This document shows positions 45,051 through 58,576 of a stretch of 64,000 bases of DNA, piece after piece. How positions within the stretch are numbered: the first letter of the stretch is position 1; every line of letters starts with the position of its first letter. The notes under the pieces are model-generated. The model saw nothing but the letters and a program-made list of their open reading frames with translations, did no database searches and was not told the DNA's origin. The translations under genes and the position numbers were made by a program. The stretch is from Fennellomyces sp. T-0311. Its lineage: Eukaryota > Mucoromycota > Mucoromycetes > Mucorales > Lichtheimiaceae. The stretch is from NCBI GenBank assembly GCA_025266875.1, contig JALLLT010000043.1, forward strand, positions 186,001 through 250,000, read 5' to 3'.

Positions 45051-46057
45051 AAGCAGACGTTACTTTATATTTTTGTAGTTAATGCCATTAGTATATCATA
45101 TTTTATATCCACTCACTCACTCACTCAATCACTCACTCACATACACATCCTTTTTGCACTACTCCTACATTAAACCACTCTTATTGACTAAGCAACAGCA
45201 CAGGTTCCCCTGGATCCACACCGTGTTCTGACGTATGCTACATCTAGCGGATCGTCATCAGCAGGGCGCGTGCCTGTCATTCGAGCGAGTGCGATCTTGT
45301 CGATCCATGAGCTACTGTTTCTTTCTAATGAAAAACTTAATCTTTGGAGCTATCCCAGTGGCTGGGACAATAGGTATAATGTTTAAAAAAAGCTCCACGG
45401 AGCGTCGCACAGACCGTTGATGGTTTCTGACTAAATGTATGCTTCGTTCTGGAAGTATCAAGACGCATATCCGGATCCTTGATGCATTGAGCCATCCATC
45501 CATAAAAAGAGGTTTATTTCTGTGCATGGCCATCCAGACCTTTGCTTGGTTATGTCTGAAAAGGCTTCGTTATCCAAAAATGGCTCATCACGGATCGATT
45601 TGTGTTGGTGTCATCCGACGTCAGTCAATGCTACCTGCACGGCCATGGTGAAGCACGCGTAGCGAGTAATGTAGACCTGAGTATTCCAAGCGATCCATCC
45701 GCTTTGGAGCCAGGGTGGCCATAATGGGAAGTGGTCAGGAGGCCTATCCGAACAAAGATTTTTTTTTTGAAGGCAAACCATCTGCTACTGAAAGCACGAT
45801 GGCCTCCGACCCACATGCACAACGACACCCACTTGGCTTATGCATCTTTCATCGGCAGACCAACACACACAGAGAGATGGGAAAAAGGTGGCGCACCTGT
45901 AGTCATAACAGGTAGCAAAAAGTGGCGAACAAAAAAAACGGCGTGCGTGTGTGCGCCCCCCAGCTGAGGTGCGTGGGCTTTCCGCAAATGCTATTAAGAG
46001 CTACTATAAAAGCACCACCCGTACTTTTTCTTTTGAGGGGGGCTTTGTCTCTCCACC
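45051..46057. other. Intergenic with (CACT)n repeat and F-box promoter
   Basis: A CACT/CAAT microsatellite lies at about 45109-45142. Short open frames between 45235 and 45970 show no features. A TATA box (CTATAAAAGC, about 46004) followed by TTTTTCTTTTGAGGGG precedes the F-box ATG by about 50 bp. Confidence 0.5.
46003..46013 (+). promoter_or_regulatory. TATA box of the second F-box/LRR gene
   Basis: TACTATAAAAGC lies about 50 bp upstream of ATG 46058, with a pyrimidine stretch between, the typical layout in this window. Confidence 0.6.
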
Positions 46058-48142
46058 ATGACAACAATTAGCAAGCTGCCCATCGAGCTTACCGATCCCA
46101 TTGCCGCATCATTATCTTCGCAGGATTTATTCGCCTGTGTGCTCGTCAACCATGAGTGGCGACGGACATTTCGACGCTATTACCGACGCACGGTCGATCT
46201 CGCTCAACGAAAGACGTTCAGCCAATTCCTTCGTGTGCTGGAAAAGTCAGCAGCGCAAGAGCCGCACGATCCTTTGGGGCATGTTGTGCTCAACTTGAAA
46301 GTGGACGATGGAATGGCCTGTCGCAAAGACATTGCGCTTTTGCACAGACTGTGTCCCAACATTCAGTATCTGACGTTCCGCTGGGCTTATTCAGCAGACC
46401 ACAACCGACGCGTGGATGGAAAGCAGCTTGCGGGCAATCGACGGTTGTTGTTCAGCACGCCAGCACCGTATCTGAACGAGTTTCCCCAACTGACTCGATT
46501 GGCGCTGGAGATTCGTCGACAAACCACGGTTCTCAAACATGTCCGCTGCTCCACGGATGATTTAAAGTATTATCTTCAAGGAGGCCAGAACCTCAGACGA
46601 CTATCGCTGGTGGGCGTGTTGCCGCAATTGTCGGCTGAGCACATGGACGCTATCCACCACTGCTGTCCCAACCTGACGACACTCTACATCAACGCCAATT
46701 CGAGTCTCAGCGCCGTCGTCGAGAAGACTGTCACCTCGTCGTCGTCGCTGGAAGAACTGCATATTCGTTGCTCGGTGCGCGAAACTGCTCCGGAAACATT
46801 TCACGGCTGGTTCGGCTACTTTGGCTTAAAATATCCCAACCTCCGACACGTGTGCCTGGAATACCAGAGAGTCCCCTTCTGGGTGCATGTGCTTCACGAC
46901 AGTGACATGGAAGGGTATGCTTTGTTTGCCAAGCGATGCAAACGGATCAAATCCATCAAGCTGGTCAACGCCCCCATCCCCGTCACCCACCTACCCTTAC
47001 TGTTCACCCACGCCTCTTCCCTCGAACGCCTCACCTTTGCCAGCGAGGAATACACCATCGGCGACATGGACGTCAGACGCCTGTCCCAGCTTGTCGATCG
47101 ATTGCGCAATACCTCCCATCTCCATCTGTGCATACCCAACAGCATCACGCCCTGTCTCGGCACATTTCCGAATCTATCCAGTTTGAAACTGGTGCGAACG
47201 CAAAAGCTCGGCAGTCTCGAAACCGACGAACCGCTCTCCAAAGTCGCGCTCATGATGGATGATCTGGTCGCGCACTGCCCCAACCTCAAGCATCTCACGC
47301 TTTCACAATTCCTTATCCGGACCGACAGGCGGGCCTACTGCAGTCTGGATTATACCCGTGAGGGATATCCCTTGGAAACCGTATCCCTGATCAGTTCCAG
47401 CATCTCGGAGAGCTGTATCAGTTTTCTTGCCTATCGATGTCCCGCCATCCACCACCTGCGGCTGTATTCCTGCTTGTACTACGACGAATGTGGGTCCGGA
47501 ACAAGTCGTTTCAAGGTTCATATGCCCTACCATCGACTCAAGACCATGGAGGTCGTCTGCCCCAAGGCCGTTTCCGGAGAATCTCTGCAATGGGATCGCA
47601 AGTCGTTGTTCGATAGCGATCATGCCAAGGTGGTCACTGTGCGTTCCATCAAGGCTGATCAATTGTCCCATCAAGGGGTCCCCAAGGAGTGTTTTACGGT
47701 GGATGGTCTGAATTTCTTCAACAACTGGTACCTGACCATGAGCAGTGACCGGTTCATCGGCTTGAACTCGTTGCGCTACCACATCCATGGCATGGACGAT
47801 CCGTTCATGTTGACCATTGAGGATCTGTTTGGAGACGGACGACGGAGCGATCCATGGAACAACAAGCTCGTCCATTTGACCCATGAACACGCCAAGGAGC
47901 TCTATCGACGGATCAAACGTGCCAGCGGGTTTCCGCAGTATAACCAAGACACAGACGGCTCCAGATCCTCCAAACGACAACGGATCGATGACGACTCGGA
48001 TATCCTGATGCTGGATCCGTTACTAACGAGAAGCCACAACGAGGCATTGGAGAACGGGTACATGACCATTTGCTGCGAATCCATCCGCTGCCTCTCGGTA
48101 AACGGTCACCCTTTAGTTTCCAACGATGTATATTTGTATTAG
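46058..48142 (+). CDS. F-box/LRR protein
   Basis: A single-exon gene of 694 residues. The F-box is at the very N-terminus (about 4-45, SKLPIELTDPIAASLSSQDL...VNHEWR). It is followed by leucine-rich repeats with the CPN-L pattern (CPNIQYLTFRW, CPNLTTLYINANS, CPNLKHLTLSQF, CPAIHHLRLYSC). It lacks the TPR-like extension of the F-box gene at 33-35 kb. The C-terminal part (about 620-660) is Arg/Lys/Asp-rich. The expected role is an SCF ubiquitin-ligase substrate receptor; the target is unknown. TGS1 begins about 175 bp downstream in the same direction, so the two may be transcriptionally close but have separate TATA boxes. Confidence 0.9.
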   Translation: MTTISKLPIELTDPIAASLSSQDLFACVLVNHEWRRTFRRYYRRTVDLAQRKTFSQFLRVLEKSAAQEPHDPLGHVVLNLKVDDGMACRKDIALLHRLCPNIQYLTFRWAYSADHNRRVDGKQLAGNRRLLFSTPAPYLNEFPQLTRLALEIRRQTTVLKHVRCSTDDLKYYLQGGQNLRRLSLVGVLPQLSAEHMDAIHHCCPNLTTLYINANSSLSAVVEKTVTSSSSLEELHIRCSVRETAPETFHGWFGYFGLKYPNLRHVCLEYQRVPFWVHVLHDSDMEGYALFAKRCKRIKSIKLVNAPIPVTHLPLLFTHASSLERLTFASEEYTIGDMDVRRLSQLVDRLRNTSHLHLCIPNSITPCLGTFPNLSSLKLVRTQKLGSLETDEPLSKVALMMDDLVAHCPNLKHLTLSQFLIRTDRRAYCSLDYTREGYPLETVSLISSSISESCISFLAYRCPAIHHLRLYSCLYYDECGSGTSRFKVHMPYHRLKTMEVVCPKAVSGESLQWDRKSLFDSDHAKVVTVRSIKADQLSHQGVPKECFTVDGLNFFNNWYLTMSSDRFIGLNSLRYHIHGMDDPFMLTIEDLFGDGRRSDPWNNKLVHLTHEHAKELYRRIKRASGFPQYNQDTDGSRSSKRQRIDDDSDILMLDPLLTRSHNEALENGYMTICCESIRCLSVNGHPLVSNDVYLY

Positions 48143-48316
48143 CCAAAAAAAAAAACAACCTCCCCTTTTGTAGATAAGTAAAAAAAAAAGAAACCATTTT
48201 TGTTCATGCTGTAACTTGAGCTTGTTGCCATCGTTGCATATATAATCGTCATGTTGTCAGACGTGCTGCAGCGATTTCACTCCGGACCTTTAATACGAAA
48301 ATACTTTTTTTTTGAC

Positions 48317-49804
<1,488 letters not shown>

Positions 49805-49863
49805 GTTCATCCATGTAAATAACTACTCTCTCTCGCATCTCTCTTTGTAATTTTACATCTGTA

Positions 49864-52357
49864 TCAGAAATTCATGAGTGGCGTCCGTTGCGCGCCTTTG
49901 GGATATACCATCAGATTGGCAATACATAGTCCAACAGCAATACCTATTCATGTCATTCGTTTGGCTGCTCTTTGTTTCACGTTTTTTCGCATGGTCATTT
50001 ACCGATACACGTCTCGATCATACTGAGAGCAAATGAAGCACCTTGCGAACCGTATTCGTTGGACTGTCCACCGAAAATGCCAATGGCCGCCTTGAGTCCT
50101 AAAACGACGTCAATGATCCATCAACTACCCTCTTTTTTTACTTGCCTAAACTTCCAGGAACCAAATAGAAAATCTATAATAACAAGGTCAATATTACTAG
50201 TTACGTTACATTTCAAACAGTCTACGAACCGCCGTCAAGACCGCATCAAACGACATTTTCCCAGTCAATTTGGTCAATATATTTCCAATCAGACCGACCG
50301 TGAACGCCGGTACCACTTGGATGACTTGCTGGGGTGCACCAGCGAGGCATGAAAGAAGCCAATTGACCGCGAATCCGCAGACTGCGACAAAGATGATGGT
50401 TGGCCAGCGCGGCAGGCGAGTGCGCAGTAGCTGACAGTACGCCACAGCAAACAACGGGACAGTGAGAAAGTGGTAGTACTGAGACTCGGCAACGATGCAT
50501 GTGTTGGCGTTGGCCGCCAGCTCGCAATCCGCAGAAGGTTCCATCGTCGTGCTGGGATCAATCGTCATGTAGAGCGCTGACCCCATTGATATGCCGTAGC
50601 CAAGTAGAAACGAATAGATGATGGCGTAGCCGGTGCGGACAACGCCGCTGACAAGTTGTCGTGATACGAGCTCAATGATCGCCGTAGCAATGGAGTATCC
50701 CGGTAGAATCACAATGAAGGATGCAAACGCAGTGGGTATAAAGCAGAAGCCAAACTTGGTCGATGCTATGTGTTTTTTTTTGTTATTGAACGTACTACGA
50801 TACTGCTAACGCTTACCTCGAGACACAAATCCAATGATGATGCACACGGTGATTTCCCAGATTGGCTGAAATCCCCAGAATCGACCACTAAATAGTTCAT
50901 ATACAGCGAAAAACACTACGTGTGGTGCGTTAAATCAGGTCATCCATACCTCGTACGTATGCACTTACTCGCCAGACCGGCGGATAACCCCGCCTCCTTC
51001 CACCGACCACCATAAAACATGACGCTGCCGCAAAGACTGAGGGTAGCGTAAATAAACGGATTAAGCCAGAGGGGATAAAACTGGGGATCATTGGCGACCT
51101 TGTCGAGGAACCCCAAAGCCTCATCCACGGTCACCTCGCCATGGCCGACCAATTTCTCCAGGCGATAAATCTCGCCCAACTTGTGCATATCAAAGCCCGA
51201 ACTCTGGGGGACAAAATGGGTTTCGGTCGTATGCATTTCCGTATCGACAAATGTCATGAGCATGACGTTGGGCATGTATACAAACTCGGCGTCGACCTTG
51301 AGCGTGTCGGCCACGTGTTTGAGGATATACTCGAGACGATGGGCCGGACAGCCATAGAGCATGAGTGCCTTCGTCAATTTTCGCAGAAACTCTTGTCGCT
51401 GCAGTATGTTGGCGATCTCAAAGGCGATCCGGACACGGTCTTCGACGGTTACCCGCTCAAATTGCGACGATGTGGTGAATACGCTGGCGCGGGCTTTGGT
51501 GCGCGAGGATGTTTCTCGTTTACGTTTTTCCAAACTGGGGACAAGATGGCTGCTGGATGAAACGTTCTTTAGCCATGCTCTCGGGCGTTTCAGTGATGTC
51601 GTCGAGTCTGAAAATTGAAGCGCAGGCGCGGATAGGTTCTCGTGGCTATATATGGATCGATCGTCTCGGATACTGGCTGGTGCGCTGGTTGAACTTTCTG
51701 CCATGGGCGGACTATTTTGGTATTTCGATGGTGCGGAAGACTTCAAAACACTGGCATTACTTGAAATAGACTCTTCTAAAACGTATCCACACGTACCTTT
51801 CTGCGATGAAAACGTCGTTCCAGCTGCGACTCGCTCGAGTGGATCTGCGCTTCCAAACGCAGCAAACTTCCCAAGACACTACCACCTCGTGCGGGTTGCG
51901 TATGGCGAGAAACGCTCACTTGCGACTTGTCGTCCGGACTATCGTCCACCTGAATCGTATCTCTTGACCATGCCGATGATCGTCGTCGGCCACTGAGAAC
52001 GTTGTGGATCAAAGTCATTGATTCGGCAACATGGTCCGTAAACTGGACATGGCGATCCTTGGCTTCATGTCGATTCAATGCTTCGTCGATCAATGTTGCC
52101 GCTTCGGAAGGGCGTCGGCTGCTATCACCCTTTTGGAGGGGATGAAGACTGCTATTTTTTTCATCATCATCAAAGAACACTTGCTCGTCCTTGTCGAATT
52201 GGACGTGATGACTCTTGCGACTGATGGGACTATGGGTCGAACCGTCAGTGGATGTTAGTGATAATTCCGGTGCGCTGTTCCGATGTTGTGTTGCTACGCT
52301 GCGTTTGCTGGAAATGCTGCTATTGCTGTTGCTGCCGAGACGTTGCCAATACCGCAT
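49864..52357 (-). CDS. PRM10/ThrE-like multi-pass membrane protein
   Basis: Seven exons on the minus strand: 52357-51797, 51740-50969, 50915-50817, 50765-50230, 50173-50146, 50098-50003, 49943-49864; the sum is 2,172 nt, 723 residues. The N-terminal third is hydrophilic and Ser-rich. Next comes the DUF1212/ThrE domain (ALMLYGCPAHRLEYILKHVA...VYMPNVMLMTF...LEKLVGHGEVTVDEAL). It leads into hydrophobic segments (MFFAVYELFSGRFWGFQPIW, FIPTAFASFIVILPGYSIAT) and a ThrE_2-like second half (FYLVPGSLGLKAAIGIFGGQ). The family includes yeast pheromone-regulated Prm10 and bacterial threonine/serine exporters. Transport in fungi is assumed, not shown. Intron 5 has a GC donor (TTTAG|GCAAGT). A decayed tandem copy lies upstream at 52617-54293. 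Confidence 0.9.
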
Positions 52358-52616
52358 TAAAGGGAAACCATGATGGTTTTTGCTATTTACCCAGAGAAAA
52401 ATTTGTCTAAATAGGCAAACCCATGTATTTTTAGCGGTCCCCTGGTAGTGCTATGTCAATCGGGATCGAATCTAATTATGCCGTTTTCGGTGTCATTCTT
52501 CAGCCGCTTTATTTTAGTATATCCACTGGGACAACAGACTAGTTACATTTGAAGGTTCTAGCCGAATTGTTCAAGAATGTCAATCTAATCCGGCTCACTT
52601 TATATACGTTTGCATC

Positions 52617-54293
52617 AGAAATTCATGAGTGGTGTATGCTGTGCGCCTTTGGGATATACAACCAGATTGGCAATACATAATCCAACCGCGATACCTGAGT
52701 ACGCATGATATTAGCCACTTTTTTTTATCTTTCTGCTCGGCATTACCTATACAAGATTCAATCATACTGAGCAAATGAAGCGCCCTGCGATTGATACACG
52801 GTGATAGACCCACCAAAAGCGCCAAGCGCAGCCTTGAGTCCTAAAGATGACGTCAATAATGATCCACAAATACCATTACTTTTTGTTGCTTACCTAAACT
52901 TCCAGGAACCAAATAGAGAATCTGCGAAGTATAGAGTCATCAATAGAGCAGTTCAAGATAGAGTTCAACAAGACACAAACCGCCGTCAAGACCGCATCAA
53001 ATGTCATTTTCCCTGTCAAGTTGGTCAATATATTTCCAATCAGACCGACGGTGAGTGCTGGCACTACTTGGATGACTTGCTGCGGAGCATTTGCCAGACA
53101 GGAAAGAAGCCAATTGACTGTGAATCCGCAGAGAGAGAAACAAAGATGATGGTTGGCCAACGCGACAAGCGAGCTCGCAATAGTTGATAGTATGCGATGG
53201 CAAACAACGGGACAGTGAGAAAGTGGTAATGCTGGATTCTGCAATGATGCAGGTGTTTGAATTGGTGGCGACTTGACAGTGGCGTGGTGTATCGGTTGTC
53301 ATGCCGGTGTCGATGGTCATGTAGAGCGCTGATCCCATCGATATGCCGTAGCCAAGTAGAAACGAGTAAATGATGGCGTATCCGGTGTGTACAATGCCGC
53401 TGACGAGTTGTCACGGTACAAGCTCAATGATCGCAATTGCAATCGCAATGGAGTAACCGGGTAGAATCACGATGAAGGATGCAAATGCGGTGGGTATAAA
53501 GCAAAATCCGAACTTGGTCGGTGCTATGTGTTTTTTGTTATTGGGTGCCGCTTTTAGCCATGCCCGTGGTTGCTTTTTGATCGAGGTGACCTTGTCGGTA
53601 AAGTGGAGCGTGGTAGTGGCGTCGTGGCTCTATGGGGATGAACGCTCTTCCCGGAGACTAGTCCCTAAATAGTACACCTTGGTGGTTAATTCCCATCCGT
53701 CCGTACGTAGTTAAAAAAACAGGCCCATTTAGGCTTGAATCTTCTGCTATTAGCGGACATGGGATTTTGGAGGAACTGCCGACGATTAACCTTTTTTACT
53801 CAGCTCTGTGCATATTAGAGAGTACCTTTATGTGATGTATCTTTGCTTCCAACCGCAACATGTTTCCCAAAACACCGATACCTCTGGCACTCGTAGTTTT
53901 CTCGTCTGTCGCGCCATCGTCGCCTTGGACGGTATCCGATGACCGGCGTCGGCAGGTGAGGATGTCGTGGATCAAGGTTATTGATTCGGCAATATGATTG
54001 AGAAACTGAGTATGACGGTCCTTGGCTTCTTGACGATTCAATGCTTCATCGATCAATGCTGCAGTTTCGGAAGGTCTTCTGCTGTCCGTCTTTTGGAGGT
54101 CGTAAGCCTTTTCATCGCCAAACATTTGGTCGTCTGGATGGAATTGAACATGCTTGCAGTTCTCAGTATCGGCTGATAGATCGGGTGGGCTATGGCGATG
54201 GGCTGTTCCGGCGCTGCGTCGCTAGTCACCGTCATCGTTGCTGTTGGAAGTGAAGCTGTTGCTTCTGCTACTCTGACGCTGCCAATGTTGCAT
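52617..54293 (-). pseudogene. Decayed tandem copy of the PRM10/ThrE-like gene
   Basis: In the same orientation as the intact gene. The first exon is recognisable (MQHWQRQSSRSNSFTSNSND, then SRRPSETAALIDEALNRQEA). The DUF1212 exon (equivalent to 51740-50969) and the next exon are missing. The ThrE_2-like exon (about 53525-52985) is present but frameshifted near 53235, after NTCIIAES. The last exons remain, ending HTPLMNF at about 52617. The copy is about 0.8 kb shorter than its partner. It keeps a GT donor where the intact gene has GC. It cannot make the full membrane protein. Confidence 0.85.
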
Positions 54294-55389
54294 TAAAGTG
54301 AAACCATGAGTGCTGATCTATTTCAAAGAAATATGTCTTTAGAGAAGAGTGCAACCCATGTTTTATTGGCTTGTCCCCTGTGTCGATCGGGATGGAATCG
54401 CGTTATGCCTATTTTTAGCGGTTTCAGAAACACTCCTTCTGGATGACAACAACCTCGTTGAAATTCATCTATGCAATCCATGTTTTCGAAATCACTCAAG
54501 CACTTTATGAACCGAATCCTGTCGCGTAACGATTAATCATTTTATTTGAATCGAGGTGATTGAACACTTTTGGCTAACATAGGCAATGCAATTGATTCTG
54601 TCGAAACCGAAAAATTACCCGACTTTCAGGAATACGGCGGAAGAATCCATATGGGAGCAGAGGTATCGCCGGTTCGATTGGGGACGCGTGCGCATGATAC
54701 TGGAAGTCAATGGGGTAACCAAGCTTCCCTGATTTGGATTGTCCGTCTGTTGGATTCGTACACGCTTAGGCTATCGGCAATCGCGTCACCCACAGTATAA
54801 TGGGTATGCCATCAACCGGATGCTCGATACGGTACAGCTTCGGCTGTTTTAATGCGGGCTGGGAGGAAATGCACACAGGTATAAAGGCATGGGCATCCAT
54901 ACGAACGTGTTGCCTTGGATGTGTCATGGAGATCGTAGCTGTAGAAACTAGACAAATAGAAACCACCGTGTAGCAGTAATATATGAATTGGTTATTCATT
55001 AAAAGCTGCCACAAGGGCATACATAATCTGCCGGGTTGGTTTATCCAAGCGCAATTGCGATCAATACCAACCGAGGACGCTTACGGTGCACGCAATACCA
55101 TTGGGTTCGAGCAGGATGGCATAATGAAGGGAGCGGATGATACGGTTGAGTTGAACAGCACTAGGGTTGACAGATGCGGGGTGGAGTTCTACCCCACCCA
55201 TTTGATGAAAATCGCTCGTGAATATTTTAGTAATGCTTAGAGCTGTGAGAATTTGACCCTTAAAAGCCGTCTAACGAAAAAATCCATGTGAGAACCTCCA
55301 AACGTATCCAGCTTATTACACCTCTTTTTTTTTCTTGTTCTTTTGACTCACCCCGCAACCCCTCTTTTTTTTTATTTCCTTTACTCGCA
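54294..55389. other. Intergenic; carboxylase leader at the right
   Basis: Frames at 54570-54800 (+), 54766-55020 (-) and 54983-55240 (+) have no recognised features and are probably remnants or chance. Bases 55318-55385 are two pyrimidine-rich blocks (CTCTTTTTTTTTCTTG, CCCCTCTTTTTTTTT) just before ATG 55390. Confidence 0.4.
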
Positions 55390-57536
55390 ATGTCGACAAA
55401 GACTGTAGTAGACAACCTTGTTGCGCGCCATGCCACCGCTGCCGTCACCACGAGCCCTGAATACAAAAAGAATCAGGAGGAATGGAATGAGTTGCTGACT
55501 GAATTGAATGAACGTCTCGAGGAAGCTACCAATGAAGGCAAGCCCAAACACATTGCTCTTCATAGAAAGCGTGGCCAGTTGCCAGGTAACAGAGAGATCG
55601 GACTTGTTATTTTTTAATGCAAACCCCACTCATTCACTTCACAAAGCTCGTGAACGTATTCAATTGCTGTTGGATGAGGACTCGCCGTTCCTGGAGCTGT
55701 GTGCATTGGCTGGCTATGGCCAGGATGATATGACTTTGGGTAAGTCGATGCTTGATCGATGGCCATCGTTGGTTTGATGCTTTGCGATAGGTGGATCCAT
55801 CGTTGCTGGTATTGGTCTTGTTAGGTAAGTTTGAAAAGTTTGATAAAAAGCACGAAAATTGAAAATGCAAAATGAATAGCGGCGTCTTGTGTGTTGTCTC
55901 GGCTACTGTCCCGACATTGTTTGGTGGTGCCATGAACGAAGCATCGGTGTTAAAGTCCGGGCGAATCCATCAAATTGCCATGCAGAACCGCTTGCCCACA
56001 ATTACACTGACGCAATCGGTATGTGTGCAACAGTAAAAAAAAAATTGACAGATTATTTATGCACAAACACAAAGGCTGGTGCCAATTTGCAACAGCAATT
56101 CCGTGTGTTCCACAGAGGTGGTGCTGGATTCCGCAACCAGGCGTTGCAGTAAGCATTTCCATCCAAACCTTTTTGCAACCCCTTGTAAACTTATAACATC
56201 GAATAGATCCAAGGCACAGATTCCATCCTGCTGTGTCGTGTTTGGTAGTTCGACCGCTGGCGGTGCTTACCAGCCTGGTATGAGCGATTACGTTATTATG
56301 GTCCGAAAGCAGGCAGCGGTGTATCTTGGTGGTCCTCCTTTGGTCCAAATGGCCACTGGTGAAATCACTGATTCCGAAAGTTTGGGCGGTGCTGATATGC
56401 ATTCCCGTATCTCTGGTACCAGTGATCAATTGGCCACGGATGAATATGATGCGATTCGCAAGGCTCGCGAGTGGATGGCCAATTTGAACTGGGAACCCAA
56501 GGGTCAATTGCCACTTCGTCACTTGACCGGAAAGTATGAGGAGCCTTACTACAGTGCTGGTAAGTCTATACCGAATACTCGGAACAATGTCTGTATACTG
56601 ACATTTTCTTTAAAAGATGAACTATTGGGTATTGTTTCGGCCAACATTCGTGTGCCTTTCGATGCAACTGAAGTTATCATTCGTTTGGTGGATGGCTCTC
56701 GCTTCACCACGTTCAAGCCCAACTATGGTGGCAACCTGATCTGTGGCTGGGCTTTCATTCATGGCATTCCAGTCGGCATTATTGCCAACAACAATGTCAT
56801 CTTTACGCAAGAAGCGAACAAGGCCACGCAGTTTATCCAGCTGTGTAACATCAAGTAAGACGAAATACCTTTTGGAGAGCGTTTGTGAAAACTTATGATT
56901 TACGCTGAACAGGAATACGCCATTGATTTACCTGCAAAACATTACTGGTTTCATGGTCGGAAAGCAGTACGAAGAAGAAGGTATCATCAAGGCTGGTTCT
57001 CGTTTCATCAATGCCATCAGTAACTCCACTGTCCCGGCCATCACGATCATGATGGGTGCCAGTTACGGTGCTGGTAACTATGCCATGATGGGTCGTGCCT
57101 ATGAACCTAGGTAAAATAGGTTCACATATACACGCCGCAAAACGATAAATTAACCCATTTTGTAGATTCTTATTCTCGTGGCCAAACTCTCGATGCTCCG
57201 TCATGGGTGCCGAGCAGCTTACTGGTGTACTGGATATTGTCATGCGTCAAGGTGCCAAGCGGTAAGCTGCTTAGTTTTTTGTTATGGTAGAAAAATAATG
57301 ACTGACCATTTGACAGTGCCGGAATCGAGATTGATGAAGAAATGGCTACTCAGCGAAAGCAATTGTTCCAAGCATCTGTTGAAGCAGAATCCGACGTCTA
57401 TTACACTTCATCTCGTGTCTTGGATGATGGCATCATTGATCCTAGACAAACCCGCAGTGTTCTTGGCTACTGCTTGGCTGCTGTCTACAGCAACAAGGTC
57501 GAGGGAGGAAATATTTACGGTGTTAGCCGTATGTAA
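55390..57536 (+). CDS. Biotin-dependent acyl-CoA carboxylase, beta (carboxyltransferase) subunit, methylcrotonyl-CoA type
   Basis: Transfers carboxyl from biotin to an acyl-CoA; the closest resemblance is to the methylcrotonyl-CoA carboxylase beta chain of mitochondrial leucine breakdown. Ten exons: 55390-55585, 55647-55739, 55791-55824, 55880-56018, 56075-56148, 56207-56559, 56617-56854, 56913-57110, 57166-57261, 57317-57536; 1,641 nt, 546 residues. Signature stretches: [18 protein letters not shown], the [18 protein letters not shown] oxyanion-type motif, FLGG-like [34 protein letters not shown], and the C-terminal [20 protein letters not shown] and [16 protein letters not shown]. The N-terminus lacks a strong mitochondrial presequence, so a cytosolic or peroxisomal acyl-CoA carboxylase cannot be excluded. 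The biotin-carrying alpha subunit is not in the window. Convergent with SOD. Confidence 0.92.
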
Positions 57537-57788
57537 TTTTTCATACATTTGTTCATGTATTGCCTACTGTTTTGAATATAGCATACTCGAATGCATACGC
57601 CGTAGATGTGTTTGCATGACCGTAACAAAATTTATTTGGAATGATGGTATATAGAGTGATTTCTACACAAAACTATCCTTTTTTTTATTGAAACTACAAG
57701 TTGAACAACGGTCGCTTTTTTAGCGACCATTAAAGAATGTATGTATATAGGTTGATGGACAGATGATGAAAAAGAGATATGGACAAGA
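57537..57788. terminator. Shared 3' region between convergent carboxylase and SOD genes
   Basis: About 250 bp, AT-rich. A GGTCGCTTTTTTAGCGACC hairpin (about 57710-57729) could assist 3' end formation. Polyadenylation signals are not clearly defined. Confidence 0.35.
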
Positions 57789-58440
57789 TTAATCCACGTC
57801 AGCAGCAACTAAAAAAAAAGAGGAATTAGAATCGTAATTATAAAAAAAAGGTAATGAGGTGTACTCACTTCCAATGATACCGCAAGCCAAACGAGCACCT
57901 GAATTTCCAACGAGTCTTGATCCTTCATCGCCACCTCGTCCAAGATCATCTTGACCGGCGTGCAAAATAATTCCTCGTCTGCGCGAATCCTATGTTAATC
58001 GTACAACTCTCATAATACAAGCCGAATCAGCACATACCCCAGGATAGAGTTTTCGCCCTCAAATTCCAGTGTGTCGACTGTCACTTGGAAATGGACGTTG
58101 CCATAGTGATCTGCTCGGACATTGCCAAAGTCGCCGACGTGCTTGACCTTGTCTTCGGGGCTTCCATGGTCCATCATGAATGGATTGAAATGACCGCCCA
58201 AAGATTCGCAACCTATATTAATAATTCAAGAGTTATTCAACAGATAAAAAAAAGAAAAAGAAAATTCATACTCGTACCATTACTCAGATCACCAAATTGA
58301 TGGATATGGAACCCATGATGTCCTGCAGGAACTCCGGTGACATTTGCATACACAGTGGTGTAGTCACCGTGTTGGGCAAACCAGACGAGACCAGTAACAG
58401 CAGAAGCGGCACCTTGTAAGAGAGCAACAGCGTTAACCAT
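57789..58440 (-). CDS. SOD1: Cu/Zn superoxide dismutase
   Basis: Converts superoxide to oxygen and hydrogen peroxide; normally a cytosolic homodimer. Four exons, 58440-58278, 58212-58038, 57978-57869 and 57808-57789, sum to 468 nt, 155 residues, the usual length. Copper ligands His45, His47, His62 and His119 ([24 protein letters not shown]) and zinc ligands His62, His70, His79 and Asp82 are present, as are the disulfide cysteines 56 and 145. The loop after HFNPF reads [23 protein letters not shown] box (TATATAAATA, minus strand, at 58537-58546) and a CCAAT word (58572-58576) lie upstream. All introns fit GT-AG. Confidence 0.96.
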
Positions 58441-58536
58441 TCTTGTTTTAATTGAGTTGGGTTGGAGGTAAAAAAGAGAAACTTGAGTAGTTGTGATTGA
58501 TGATATTGCAAACCACAGAGATCAATCCCCTCCCCT

Positions 58537-58576
58537 ATTTATATACTCTTCCCGCCCGAACTATACCATAACATTG
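58537..58576 (-). promoter_or_regulatory. SOD promoter: TATA box and CCAAT word
   Basis: On the minus strand, CCAAT is followed about 30 bp later by TATATAAATA, roughly 100 bp before the start codon, with a CT-rich leader between. Confidence 0.65.

Noticed and set aside
47303..47980. 225-residue minus-strand frame inside the second F-box gene
   Set aside because: Opposite a clear F-box/LRR coding frame; no independent features.
48251..48316. Earlier in-frame ATG for TGS1 at 48251
   Set aside because: A TATA-like box ends only a few bases before it, so transcription would begin downstream; ATG 48317 is preferred.
51141..51560. 139-residue plus-strand frame within the PRM10-like gene
   Set aside because: Antisense to the DUF1212-encoding exon; compositional shadow.
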